Positions 1 to 5,918 of a stretch of 11,381 bases of DNA are shown in pieces. The notes beneath the pieces were generated by a model, which was given only the letters and a program-made list of their open reading frames with translations, had not been told where the DNA came from and made no database searches. How positions within the stretch are numbered: position 1 is the stretch's first letter; the number at the start of each line of letters is the position of its first letter. This DNA is from Clostridiales bacterium (GTDB taxonomy: Bacteria; Bacillota; Clostridia; Saccharofermentanales; DTU023): NCBI GenBank assembly GCA_004556455.1, contig SFGY01000038.1, positions 1 through 11,381 of the forward strand, given 5' to 3'. The position numbers and the translations under genes were made by a program.

Positions 1-279
1 GCTGTGGATGCTGAAGTTCGACTTTACAACACGCTATTCTCCGTGCCTCAGCCTGATGCGGATGAGCGCGACTATCACGAGCTGATCAATCCCGAGTCGG
101 TCATACGGCTTGAGGGAGCTAAGATTGAGCGCTGGCTCTATGAGGAACGCAAAAAACACAGCTGGCAGTTCATGCGCCAGGGCTATTATGTGACGGACAG
201 TAAGGACGATACGGACGAGCATCCGGTCTTTAACCGGGCTGTCTCGCTGAAAGAGAGCTATAGGCCGGCCGGGCAATAA
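1..279 (+). CDS. glnS: Glutaminyl-tRNA synthetase, C-terminal fragment (5' end outside window)
   Basis: The frame is open from base 1 to a TAA at 277-279, so the gene starts before the window. About 92 C-terminal residues are visible. They match the second anticodon-binding beta-barrel region of bacterial GlnRS: VRLYNTLFSVPQP, then INPESVIRLEGAKIE, WQFMRQGYYVTDSKD and HPVFNRAVSLKESY, in the same order as the C-terminus of the E. coli enzyme (LFSVPNP, INPES, FEREGYF, KPVFNRTVGL). GlnRS is a cytoplasmic class I synthetase that charges tRNA-Gln directly. Many Bacillota lack it and make Gln-tRNA through GatCAB, so it is a lineage-restricted feature here. GluRS is an alternative, but this C-terminal barrel is typical of GlnRS. 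The catalytic HIGH and KMSKS motifs are not in view. Confidence 0.85.
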   Translation, partial: AVDAEVRLYNTLFSVPQPDADERDYHELINPESVIRLEGAKIERWLYEERKKHSWQFMRQGYYVTDSKDDTDEHPVFNRAVSLKESYRPAGQ

Positions 280-301
280 GGCGCGGCGGGTCAGGACGAA
301 A

Positions 302-335
302 GGGGGCAGACCATCGGCTGCCTCTCTCTTTGCAC
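302..335 (+). terminator. Weak candidate terminator after glnS
   Basis: An 8-bp arm at 302-309 (GGGGGCAG) can pair with 318-325 (CTGCCTCT) through two G-U pairs around an 8-nt loop. The bases that follow are pyrimidine-rich (CTCTTTGCA) but are not a real T tract. It sits 22 nt after the glnS stop, where a terminator would be expected, but the missing T run makes it uncertain. Confidence 0.22.
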
Positions 336-380
336 CCTTTATGCCTTCATCCATAAGTACAGAGGAGAAACAACGGACTT

Positions 381-1348
381 TTGTTCGGTTACATTAAAAT
401 TTATAAACCCGAGCTTCTGGTGCGCGATTACACTCGCTATCGCTCGCTTTACTGTGCGGTCTGCAAGAGCCTGGGCAGGCAGTTCGGCCAGCTTCCGCGC
501 CTTTCTGTTTCGTATGAAGCGGCGTTTCTGGCTCTCTTTTTCCTCTCCTTTCGTGAGAATGAGAAGGAAGCCCGGGACGAAGCCTGCATTGCCAACCCTC
601 TGGTCAAGCACCCTGTTGCAGCTCCTGATCCGCTGATTGATTTTGCCTCGCTTGTGACGGCTGCCCTGGTTTACGGCAAAGGCCAGGACGATCTTGAAGA
701 TGGCCAGTGGTTCAGGGCTCTTCCACAGCTGGCGCTGTTTCGCAAGGCCGCGGGCACACTGCGAAAAGAAGCGCCGGAACTGGTCGACGAGATTGAGCTG
801 GCTTTGCACGAGCTGCGGGCCTTTGAACGCATGGAGCTGAGTCTTTGTCAGCTTTCAGAAAAATCTCAGGATCACAGCGATTTCACAGACGGTGGCCATG
901 AGACACAACCATCGAAAAGTGGTTGGCGTATGCCGGGTGTGGATCTATCAGAGCAGGTGCGAAAACGTGCTGAGACGGCGGCGGCTTATTCCGGGCGCGT
1001 GCTCGGCGCCGTCATGAGTGAAACAGCGCGCCATGCCGAAATGCCCGGGGAATGGGTACGGCTCTGGGAGAATGGATCTATTTTGCCGACGCCCTTGATG
1101 ATGCAGATAAAGATGCCGCGAAGGGGCGCTTTAATCCATTTATGGGCCTTTCAGCCGAAGCGCGTTTAGCTCTGGCGGAGCAGCTGATGCGGGAGCGTGA
1201 AGAAACTCTTGATGCCCACGCCGCCCTTCTGCCCTATTTTAAAGATGCCGCCATCGTGCAAAATGTGATCTGTGAAGGCCTGCCCCGTGAACGTGCCCGT
1301 CTTGCCGATAAAACGAGAGCTTCGTTAAAGCATGAAGTACAGGTATGA
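381..1348 (+). pseudogene. DUF5685-family protein, reading frame broken by an apparent 1-nt deletion
   Basis: The start is TTG at 381 (MFGYIKIYKPEL), with GGAG at 364-367. The 13-nt spacing is long, but MFGY is the usual family N-terminus as I recall it. The first frame gives YCAVC (Cys25, Cys28), ACIANPLVKHPV and an Asp-rich QDDLEDG near residues 99-105, then loses family resemblance after about 1046 and ends at 1169. The expected C-terminal block (ALGEWIYFADALDDADKD, then GRFNPF) lies in another frame, open from 1022 to a TGA at 1346-1348. Adding one base in the CCCGGGG run at 1044-1050 joins the two into a 322-residue protein of plausible family length. The function of the family is unknown. 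The protein is probably soluble and helical, with two Asp-rich motifs. The lesion may be a real mutation or a sequencing or assembly error in the G run. The match is from memory of the family pattern. Confidence 0.72.
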
Positions 1349-1384
1349 AAGAAGGAGCGCTGAAACTCTGGAACTTAAGCCGGT

Positions 1385-1413
1385 GTGACAAGCTCTGGAA
1401 AATGCATTACACT
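1385..1413 (+). promoter_or_regulatory. Candidate sigma-A promoter for the J-domain gene
   Basis: GTGACA (1385-1390, 5/6 match to TTGACA) and TACACT (1408-1413, 4/6 match to TATAAT) are separated by exactly 17 nt. Transcription would start near 1420, about 50 nt before the J-domain start codon. It lies in the 122-nt gap between the DUF5685 gene and the J-domain gene, so the latter may be expressed on its own. Confidence 0.5.
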
Positions 1414-1470
1414 TGTTCCGAAAATGATGAATTTCACTCAACTTTTTAATAAACGGGAGAGGAATTGGAC

Positions 1471-1923
1471 ATGGCAAGCGATCCTTACAAAACTTTAGGC
1501 GTCAATCGCGGGGCTTCTCAGGACGAAATCAGGAAAGCCTACCGTGAACTGGCTAAAAAATATCATCCCGACAATTTTACGGATGTTCACGCCAAAGAAC
1601 TCGCAGAAGAGAAAATGGCCGAAATCAACCTTGCCTACGATGCCATCAGCAATGGCAATAGTCAGCAAAGCTCAGGATCCTCGTCCTCTTCCTACCAGGG
1701 AGGGAGCGGCAGTCAGGGTCAGAATCCCTTTGAACAATGGTTTCGCCAAAATCAGGGCGAGAGCCAGGGCAGGTATCAGAATCAGGGCAATCCCTATAAC
1801 CAGAGCCCTTATTACCGCAATCGGGGCGGCTGTGGCGGCAGTTGCTGCAATGATTTAAGCTGCCTTTGCTGCGCCGATCAGTGCTGCGAGTGCATGGGTG
1901 GAGATCTCATGCCATGCTGTTAG
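1471..1923 (+). CDS. Small J-domain protein with Cys-rich C-terminal tail
   Basis: 150 residues. The ATG at 1471 is preferred because GGAGAGG at 1456-1462 is 8 nt away; the in-frame TTG at 1465 would be only 2 nt from it. Residues 3-60 form a J-domain (DPYKTLGV, EIRKAYRELAKKYHPD) with the diagnostic HPD at 32-34, so it should stimulate the ATPase of an Hsp70 such as DnaK. Residues 62-118 are a Gly/Ser/Gln/Asn-rich flexible linker with NQG repeats. Residues 119-150 hold 11 Cys (121, 125, 126, 131, 133, 134, 138, 139, 141, 149, 150) around ADQCCECMGGD, and the protein ends in CC. It has none of the CxxCxGxG zinc repeats or the C-terminal substrate domains of true DnaJ, so it is not dnaJ. The tail may bind metal, be lipidated, or contact membrane; this is inference. 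It lies between the DUF5685 gene and a membrane-protein gene. Confidence 0.88.
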   Translation: MASDPYKTLGVNRGASQDEIRKAYRELAKKYHPDNFTDVHAKELAEEKMAEINLAYDAISNGNSQQSSGSSSSSYQGGSGSQGQNPFEQWFRQNQGESQGRYQNQGNPYNQSPYYRNRGGCGGSCCNDLSCLCCADQCCECMGGDLMPCC

Positions 1924-2076
1924 GGCGACAGCTTAGCTCTCTGGAAGGTGTACGACGCTGTGTGAGCAAAACATATGGCGTTGCTATCCGGCCTGAAGAA
2001 ATTCCGCCCGCCCGGGTGAATCACGGCCTTTCCGGGCGATCTCAAGTTGGACAATTTTGCGGACGGACGGGAACGT

Positions 2077-2643
2077 ATGAAAAAGTCACCGCCTGATCGT
2101 GAAAAATACGAGCTGGCACGTCGACGGACGGAGGAAGTGGCCTGGGGAGGCTTATTTACGGCACTTTGCTGGCTTTTTTTAATGGCGGCGGTATGGCTGC
2201 CCACCATGAGCCTCTCTCTCCGCATCCTTGCGGCCTTTGCCCTCTTAGCTGCTGAACTGAGACTGGGGCAGCGCGCAGCCTTGCTGGTTTACCTCAGCAC
2301 GACGCTCCTGACGCTGATCTATCCAGGTTTTTTTATGAACCTTCCCTGGACGCTTTATTTTGCACCCTATCTTCTGTTCGCTTTTTTCATCTCGCGCTTT
2401 TTCAGCGGGACGACCTGCATTTTGCTGCGTCTGGCTGCAGGCACGGGCCTCTTTTCTGCCCTGGCTGCATTTTATGGTCCTGCCCTTTTCCCACCTTCTC
2501 TGCGTACCCGGCTGCAGCCGCATTTCTGGCTGATTGTCATCGCTTTGGGCCTGATCGGTAGCGCGATTTACGATGCCCTCCTGGCTTACCTCAGCGCCTT
2601 TTATACTTCCCGCCTTGCTCACAGCACAAGGCCGGAAAAGTAA
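2077..2643 (+). CDS. Multi-pass membrane protein of unknown function
   Basis: 188 residues from the ATG at 2077. An in-frame TTG at 2047 would add 10 residues, but neither start has a good Shine-Dalgarno; GGGA at 2069-2072 is only 4 nt from the ATG. The N-terminus is short and charged (about residues 1-22), then come roughly six hydrophobic segments near 23-41, 46-62, 66-84, 88-108, 112-134 and 149-175, with a short basic C-terminus (TSRLAHSTRPEK). The pattern GGLFTALCWLFLMAAVWLPT recalls small clostridial membrane proteins that look like ECF-transporter substrate-binding subunits, but I see no motif that fixes a function. The 153 nt before it hold no recognisable gene; there is only a perfect 7-bp inverted repeat (2009-2015 with 2032-2038) without a T tract. 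It ends 7 nt before the rpmH promoter. Confidence 0.7.
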   Translation: MKKSPPDREKYELARRRTEEVAWGGLFTALCWLFLMAAVWLPTMSLSLRILAAFALLAAELRLGQRAALLVYLSTTLLTLIYPGFFMNLPWTLYFAPYLLFAFFISRFFSGTTCILLRLAAGTGLFSALAAFYGPALFPPSLRTRLQPHFWLIVIALGLIGSAIYDALLAYLSAFYTSRLAHSTRPEK

Positions 2644-2650
2644 AAAACTC

Positions 2651-2680
2651 TTGACAAAGGCTGCAGGGCCTCGGTATACT
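2651..2680 (+). promoter_or_regulatory. Sigma-A promoter of rpmH
   Basis: A perfect -35 box TTGACA (2651-2656) and a -10 box TATACT (2675-2680, 5/6) are separated by 18 nt. The predicted start is near 2687, giving a leader of about 72 nt before rpmH. It begins right after the stop codon of the upstream membrane-protein gene. This is the best -35/-10 pair in the window, as expected for a ribosomal-protein gene. Confidence 0.8.
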
Positions 2681-2758
2681 CAAAAAGCTGCGAAGAATCT
2701 CCTGAATTCGAAAGAGCAGAAAGATTCACTCGCAAGAATGCCAAGGAGGTAAACTTCC

Positions 2759-2893
2759 ATGAAGATGACCTTTCAACCTAAGAAACGCCAGCGCAAAATG
2801 GAGCATGGCTTCCGTAAGAGAATGCAGACTGCCTCCGGCCGCGCGGTTCTGAAAAGACGCAGGCTCAAAGGCAGAAAACAATTGAGCGCATAA
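2759..2893 (+). CDS. rpmH: 50S ribosomal protein L34
   Basis: 44 codons from the ATG at 2759, preceded by a textbook AGGAGGT (2744-2750) 8 nt upstream, to TAA at 2891-2893. The translation begins MKMTFQPKKRQRK, continues HGFRKRM and ASGRAVLKRRRLKGRKQLSA, and is almost colinear with B. subtilis L34 (also 44 residues, MKRTFQP, HGFRSRM, GRKVLSA). L34 is a small, very basic protein of the large ribosomal subunit that binds 23S rRNA. It has its own strong promoter 78 nt upstream and a hairpin terminator that begins inside its stop codon. It is followed by rnpA, as in most bacteria, but with a 144-nt gap. Confidence 0.97.
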   Translation: MKMTFQPKKRQRKMEHGFRKRMQTASGRAVLKRRRLKGRKQLSA

Positions 2894-2925
2894 GACCGCA
2901 GTCCCCTGTGGTCTTTTTTTCTTTT
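2892..2925 (+). terminator. Intrinsic terminator of rpmH
   Basis: The stem AGACCGCAG (2893-2901) pairs with CTGTGGTCT (2906-2914) with one G-U pair and a TCCC loop. A long T tract with one C interruption follows (to 2925). The hairpin overlaps the rpmH TAA. It should stop most rpmH transcripts before rnpA, so rnpA either depends on read-through or has its own weak promoter in 2926-3037. The only candidate there is TTGAGG (2950-2955) with GAGAAT (2972-2977), 16 nt apart. Confidence 0.88.
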
Positions 2926-3037
2926 AAACGCTTCTGTTCCCAGGGCGCGTTGAGGTGTATGCCTGCTGCCTGAGAATCCGACAGAATGCAATTGAAATAC
3001 CTGCCGATTCAGGCCAGGAGAAAACCAGACAGTTAAG

Positions 3038-3469
3038 ATGAAAAAAGCGGGTCGCATTAAAAAAAATCACGAATTCGACCGCTGTTATCGGCGAGGCAAG
3101 TTTACTTCCGGACCTGGCCTGACCCTCTATGTTTTTCAAAAAAGGAGGGGAGAGCGTCGGGTCGGTTTTGCGGTATCCCGGAAAATCCGCGGGGCCGTGC
3201 AGCGCAATCGAGTAAAACGCGTCTTCCGGGAAATCTACCGCCTCAATCAGGACGCGCTTCGAGAGAAAATCGATCTCATTATCCTCGGACGGGATCCTGC
3301 ACTCAAAGGCTCTTATACCAGACTTACGGCCTCATTTCTTCAAACAGCTGCCCGCGCGGGCATTTTAAAAAGCGAAGTGCAGGGCAAAGAAAGCCTGTCA
3401 AAGCAGGCTGTCGTGCAAACTGCCGTTGCGGACTCCAGTCAGCAGGAAGGGTCGGTCCATGCAGACTGA
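3038..3469 (+). CDS. rnpA: Ribonuclease P protein component
   Basis: 143 residues. RnpA is the protein subunit of RNase P, which helps the catalytic RNA remove 5' leaders from precursor tRNAs. The N-terminus MKKAGRIKKNHEFDRCYRRG matches the usual MKKxxRLKKxxEF start. VGFAVSRKI (42-50) and the RNR signature RNRVKRVFREIYR (56-68) form the RNA-binding core, and IDLIILGRD is the usual following strand. The family is normally about 110-125 residues, so the last 20-25 (Ser/Gln/Ala/Val-rich) are an extra tail. The start is fixed by homology, but the only good Shine-Dalgarno (AGGAG, 3016-3020) is 17 nt away and no in-frame start lies between. It overlaps yidD by 11 nt. Confidence 0.95.
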   Translation: MKKAGRIKKNHEFDRCYRRGKFTSGPGLTLYVFQKRRGERRVGFAVSRKIRGAVQRNRVKRVFREIYRLNQDALREKIDLIILGRDPALKGSYTRLTASFLQTAARAGILKSEVQGKESLSKQAVVQTAVADSSQQEGSVHAD

Positions 3470-3788
3470 GAGGAAAAATGAAGGCGCTTGCAGCTGCAGT
3501 AAACTTAACCCTTTGCAGCGCCTGGCGATAGCTGCCATCCATGTTTACCAACGTGAAATTTCTGCGAACAGGCCTCCGACCTGTCGTTTTGAGCCGACCT
3601 GTTCGGCTTACGCTCTGGAAGCGGTCAGCTTGCATGGCTTTTTTAAAGGCGGCGCTCTGGCGCTCTGGCGTATTCTGCGCTGTAATCCATGGGGCGGAGG
3701 CGGTTTTGATCCTGTCCCAGGTTCGCCTCTGGACCTGGAAGCAAAGCGGCTCCGCCAGGAAGAGCGGCAGAGCGGGAAAGACCCCTGA
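3459..3788 (+). CDS. yidD: Membrane protein insertion efficiency factor YidD
   Basis: 109 residues from the ATG at 3459, chosen because GGAAGG (3445-3450) is 8 nt upstream; a TTG at 3426 is the other in-frame option. It carries the family signature almost intact: YQREIS, RPPTCRFEPTCSAYALEA, HGFFKGGALALWRILRCNPW, GGGGFDPVP. In E. coli the protein is attached to the inner face of the membrane and helps YidC-dependent insertion. The first 23 residues, including a CSC pair, and the charged tail (EAKRLRQEERQSGKDP) lie outside the family core. It overlaps the end of rnpA by 11 nt, which suggests translational coupling, and it precedes yidC, its functional partner. Confidence 0.96.
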   Translation: MQTERKNEGACSCSKLNPLQRLAIAAIHVYQREISANRPPTCRFEPTCSAYALEAVSLHGFFKGGALALWRILRCNPWGGGGFDPVPGSPLDLEAKRLRQEERQSGKDP

Positions 3789-3798
3789 AATCTTATTC

Positions 3799-3827
3799 TT
3801 GTTTGTCGGCCTGACTTTTGCTAAAGT
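3799..3827 (+). promoter_or_regulatory. Candidate extended -10 promoter for yidC
   Basis: A weak -35 TTGTTT (3799-3804) lies 17 nt before TAAAGT (3822-3827), which is preceded by TGC, an extended -10 motif. The start would be near 3834, leaving a leader of about 140 nt before the yidC ATG at 3976. It lies in the 187-nt yidD-yidC gap, the widest gap in the stretch from rnpA to rsmG. Confidence 0.4.
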
Positions 3828-3975
3828 AAGGGGACGGTTTCTCTTTTGACCTGTCGCGTGGCTCAGGATGAGTTTCTCATCGTCCACAGGCAGAAGCGAA
3901 CCCTATTTCAAACGCCTGGAAAAGACCGGCAGAAAATCTGCAGAAGATCGAGCCTCACCGGGAGGAAGGAAACGC

Positions 3976-4989
3976 ATGTACTATCCCGTTTTGCTGGGCA
4001 TTATGGACCCGCTCTACAATTTATTCGGGCAGCTCATGAGCTATCTCTATGACTGGCTGCAGAACTATGGACTTGTCATTATCGTCTTTAATGTCATCCT
4101 TAAACTCCTGATTATGCCGCTGAGCTTCAAGTCGCAGAAGAGTATGGCGCGGCAGCAATTTCTCCAGGACGATATCAATGAAATCAAACGTGTCTACGCG
4201 AAGGATCCGCAGAAGGCGAATGAAGCGCAGATGCAGCTGATGCGGGAATCGGGTGTCTCCATGGCCTCGGGTTGCCTGCCCATGGTTCTGCAGATGCTGG
4301 TTCTTTTTGCGATCTGGCCTCCGATTCAGCGCCCTCTGCACTATATCGGGCAGGTGGCTGACAGCAGCATTGCCAGCATCGGAGGCTATGCCTTTGAACA
4401 CGGCCTGCTTTCTCAAAATGCTTTCAGCAACCTTGGCCGCAATGATATTCCTCTGCTGGCTGTGCTTCGTGACTCTGCGCAGACGCTTGGTGAATCCGTT
4501 CAGCAAGGCTGGATTCAGCTCCGCCAGGTGATCGACCTGAATTTCCTGGGTATGGATCTGGGGCGCACCCCCAGTTTTGACCCGGGTAAACTTTTCGGGG
4601 CGGAGACCTGGAGAACCTATATTCCTCTCCTGATCCTTGTCATCGTGATGATCGGAACACAGTTTGTCGCGATGCGCATGGGTAAGATCAACATGCCCAG
4701 ACAGCAGAGTAAAGAGGAAAAAGAACGCGAAAAACGCAATCCGGCGAAGAGCGGTCAAACCCCAAAACAGGCGGAAGGTATGATGAAGAGCATGAACATT
4801 GTGATGCCCGTCATGATGATTTTCATGGCTTTTACGCTGCCCGCTGCCATGGCTCTTTTCTGGCTCGTATCCAACGTGATGGCGATTGTTCAGACTTATC
4901 TGACCTACGTGCTCTACACGAAACCGATGCGTGAGATTCTGGATAAGCAAGACGCTGAAAAACTTGTGAGCCGCCGCAGAAGCAGCTGA
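3976..4989 (+). CDS. yidC: Membrane protein insertase YidC/Oxa1 family
   Basis: 337 residues from the ATG at 3976, chosen for the GGAGGAAGG (3961-3969) just upstream; an in-frame ATG at 3868 lacks a usable site. YidC inserts membrane proteins, alone or with SecYEG. Membrane segments fall near residues 31-50 (VIIVFNVILKLLIMPLSF), 97-116 (CLPMVLQMLVLFAIW), 214-235 and 273-314 (two segments, including MPVMMIFMAFTLPAAMALFW). Lys43 in the first segment is at or near the position of the positively charged groove residue of the family. FKSQKSMARQQ after it begins the cytoplasmic coiled hairpin. Residues 236-272 form a charged cytoplasmic loop and the tail is basic (RRRSS). There is no large periplasmic P1 domain and no lipobox at the N-terminus, as in many clostridial forms. 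The loop at about 118-210 is long compared with B. subtilis SpoIIIJ. yidD lies before it and jag 53 nt after it. Confidence 0.95.
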   Translation: MYYPVLLGIMDPLYNLFGQLMSYLYDWLQNYGLVIIVFNVILKLLIMPLSFKSQKSMARQQFLQDDINEIKRVYAKDPQKANEAQMQLMRESGVSMASGCLPMVLQMLVLFAIWPPIQRPLHYIGQVADSSIASIGGYAFEHGLLSQNAFSNLGRNDIPLLAVLRDSAQTLGESVQQGWIQLRQVIDLNFLGMDLGRTPSFDPGKLFGAETWRTYIPLLILVIVMIGTQFVAMRMGKINMPRQQSKEEKEREKRNPAKSGQTPKQAEGMMKSMNIVMPVMMIFMAFTLPAAMALFWLVSNVMAIVQTYLTYVLYTKPMREILDKQDAEKLVSRRRSS

Positions 4990-5042
4990 TGTGAGAACAG
5001 GAAAAATTTGCCGTGCTCCGCGCGGCGAAGGAGAATAAACAG

Positions 5043-5918
5043 ATGAAACAATCCATTGAACGTATGGCTAAAACGGTCGATGAAGCGATCCAGCTTGGCC
5101 TTTCTGAACTGGGAATCACGGAAGATGAAGCCCTTATTGAAGTCCTGGATGAAGGCGAAGCCGGCGGCCTGCTTGGCTTTGGCAGAAGACCGGCGCTCGT
5201 GCGTGTAAGCCGCGTAGACGAGATGGGCGAACTCCTGGACGATGAAGCCGACGATGCTGAGCTTGAATCTGATGAGGCTGAGCTGGCGTCGGAAGAGGAA
5301 GATTTTGCCTGTGAAGCGGATGATGAGCAGGAAGATCTGGAAGAAGCCGGGGCTTGGGACGAAAACGATCGCTCCAGCCGTCGTGGACATGGTCGCCGCA
5401 GAGAACGCGAAGAGGATTCCCGCCGTGTTAATGGCCTGGAACTGGACGAGGAAGAAAAAGAACGTCTGGAGAACCTCGCTGTCGATTTCGTCACCAATGT
5501 TCTCGGCAGTCTCGATATTCATGGAAAGATTTCAACTTTTTACGACAGTGAAGGCTGCCTGCGCATCGAGGTAAGCGGTCGGGATATCGGCAATGCTATT
5601 GGACGCCGGGGCGAAACGCTGGAAGCCCTGCAATACCTGACGACGCTGGCGGTAAACCGTCAGCGCGATGACTACCTTCGCGTCATTCTGGATATTGGTC
5701 AATATCGTGAACGGCGGGTGCGCAGCCTGCGTCAGCAGGCCAGACGCAGTGCCGGTCGCGTGTTGCATACGGGTCGTCGTGTGGTCATGGATCCCATGTC
5801 TGCTTCCGAGCGCCGTCAGATTCATATGGCCCTTGCCGACTTCGAAGGGGTGACGACCTACAGTGAAGGCGCGGAACCGAACCGCTGCGTGGTCATAGCG
5901 CCCGATGACGAGCACTGA
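5043..5918 (+). CDS. jag: Jag/KhpB RNA-binding protein (Jag-N, KH, R3H)
   Basis: 291 residues from the ATG at 5043, with AAGGAG (5028-5033) 9 nt upstream; a GTG at 5013 is less well placed. Domains in order: Jag-N at 1-56 (TVDEAIQLGLSELGI, GGLLGFGRRPALVRV); a strongly acidic Glu/Asp-rich linker at about 59-106; a basic patch RRGHGRRRERE at 113-122; a KH domain at about 143-207 with the loop GRDIGNAIGRRGETLEALQYL split around GRRG (187-190); and an R3H domain from about 222 with the ERRQIHMAL signature (R258, H261). KhpB/Jag binds RNA, often together with KhpA, and in some Gram-positive bacteria it affects cell elongation. It was first named for its place after spoIIIJ (yidC), the same position as here. 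The linker is longer and more acidic than in B. subtilis. Its stop overlaps the mnmE start (TGATG). Confidence 0.96.
   Translation: MKQSIERMAKTVDEAIQLGLSELGITEDEALIEVLDEGEAGGLLGFGRRPALVRVSRVDEMGELLDDEADDAELESDEAELASEEEDFACEADDEQEDLEEAGAWDENDRSSRRGHGRRREREEDSRRVNGLELDEEEKERLENLAVDFVTNVLGSLDIHGKISTFYDSEGCLRIEVSGRDIGNAIGRRGETLEALQYLTTLAVNRQRDDYLRVILDIGQYRERRVRSLRQQARRSAGRVLHTGRRVVMDPMSASERRQIHMALADFEGVTTYSEGAEPNRCVVIAPDDEH

Noticed and set aside
939..947. TGTGGATCT as a DnaA box
   Set aside because: A single imperfect match inside a coding region; no cluster of boxes or AT-rich unwinding region was seen.
1916..1932. GCTGT/ACAGC hairpin over the stop codon of the J-domain gene
   Set aside because: Only 5 bp with no T tract, so not a convincing terminator.
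2009..2038. Perfect CGCCCGG/CCGGGCG inverted repeat before the membrane-protein gene
   Set aside because: Loop of 16 nt, no T tract and no overlap with a promoter or ribosome binding site; listed only as a curiosity in the gap 1924-2076.
3846..4052. 68-codon frame overlapping the yidC start, considered as a MifM-like leader peptide
   Set aside because: It starts with TTG, its only purine-rich site (AAGGGG, 3828-3833) is 12 nt away, and it shows no arrest-peptide features.
4832..5497. Ser/Arg-rich minus-strand frame opposite the yidC end and jag
   Set aside because: Its Ser runs are the complement of the Glu/Asp codons in the jag acidic linker, so it is a composition shadow.
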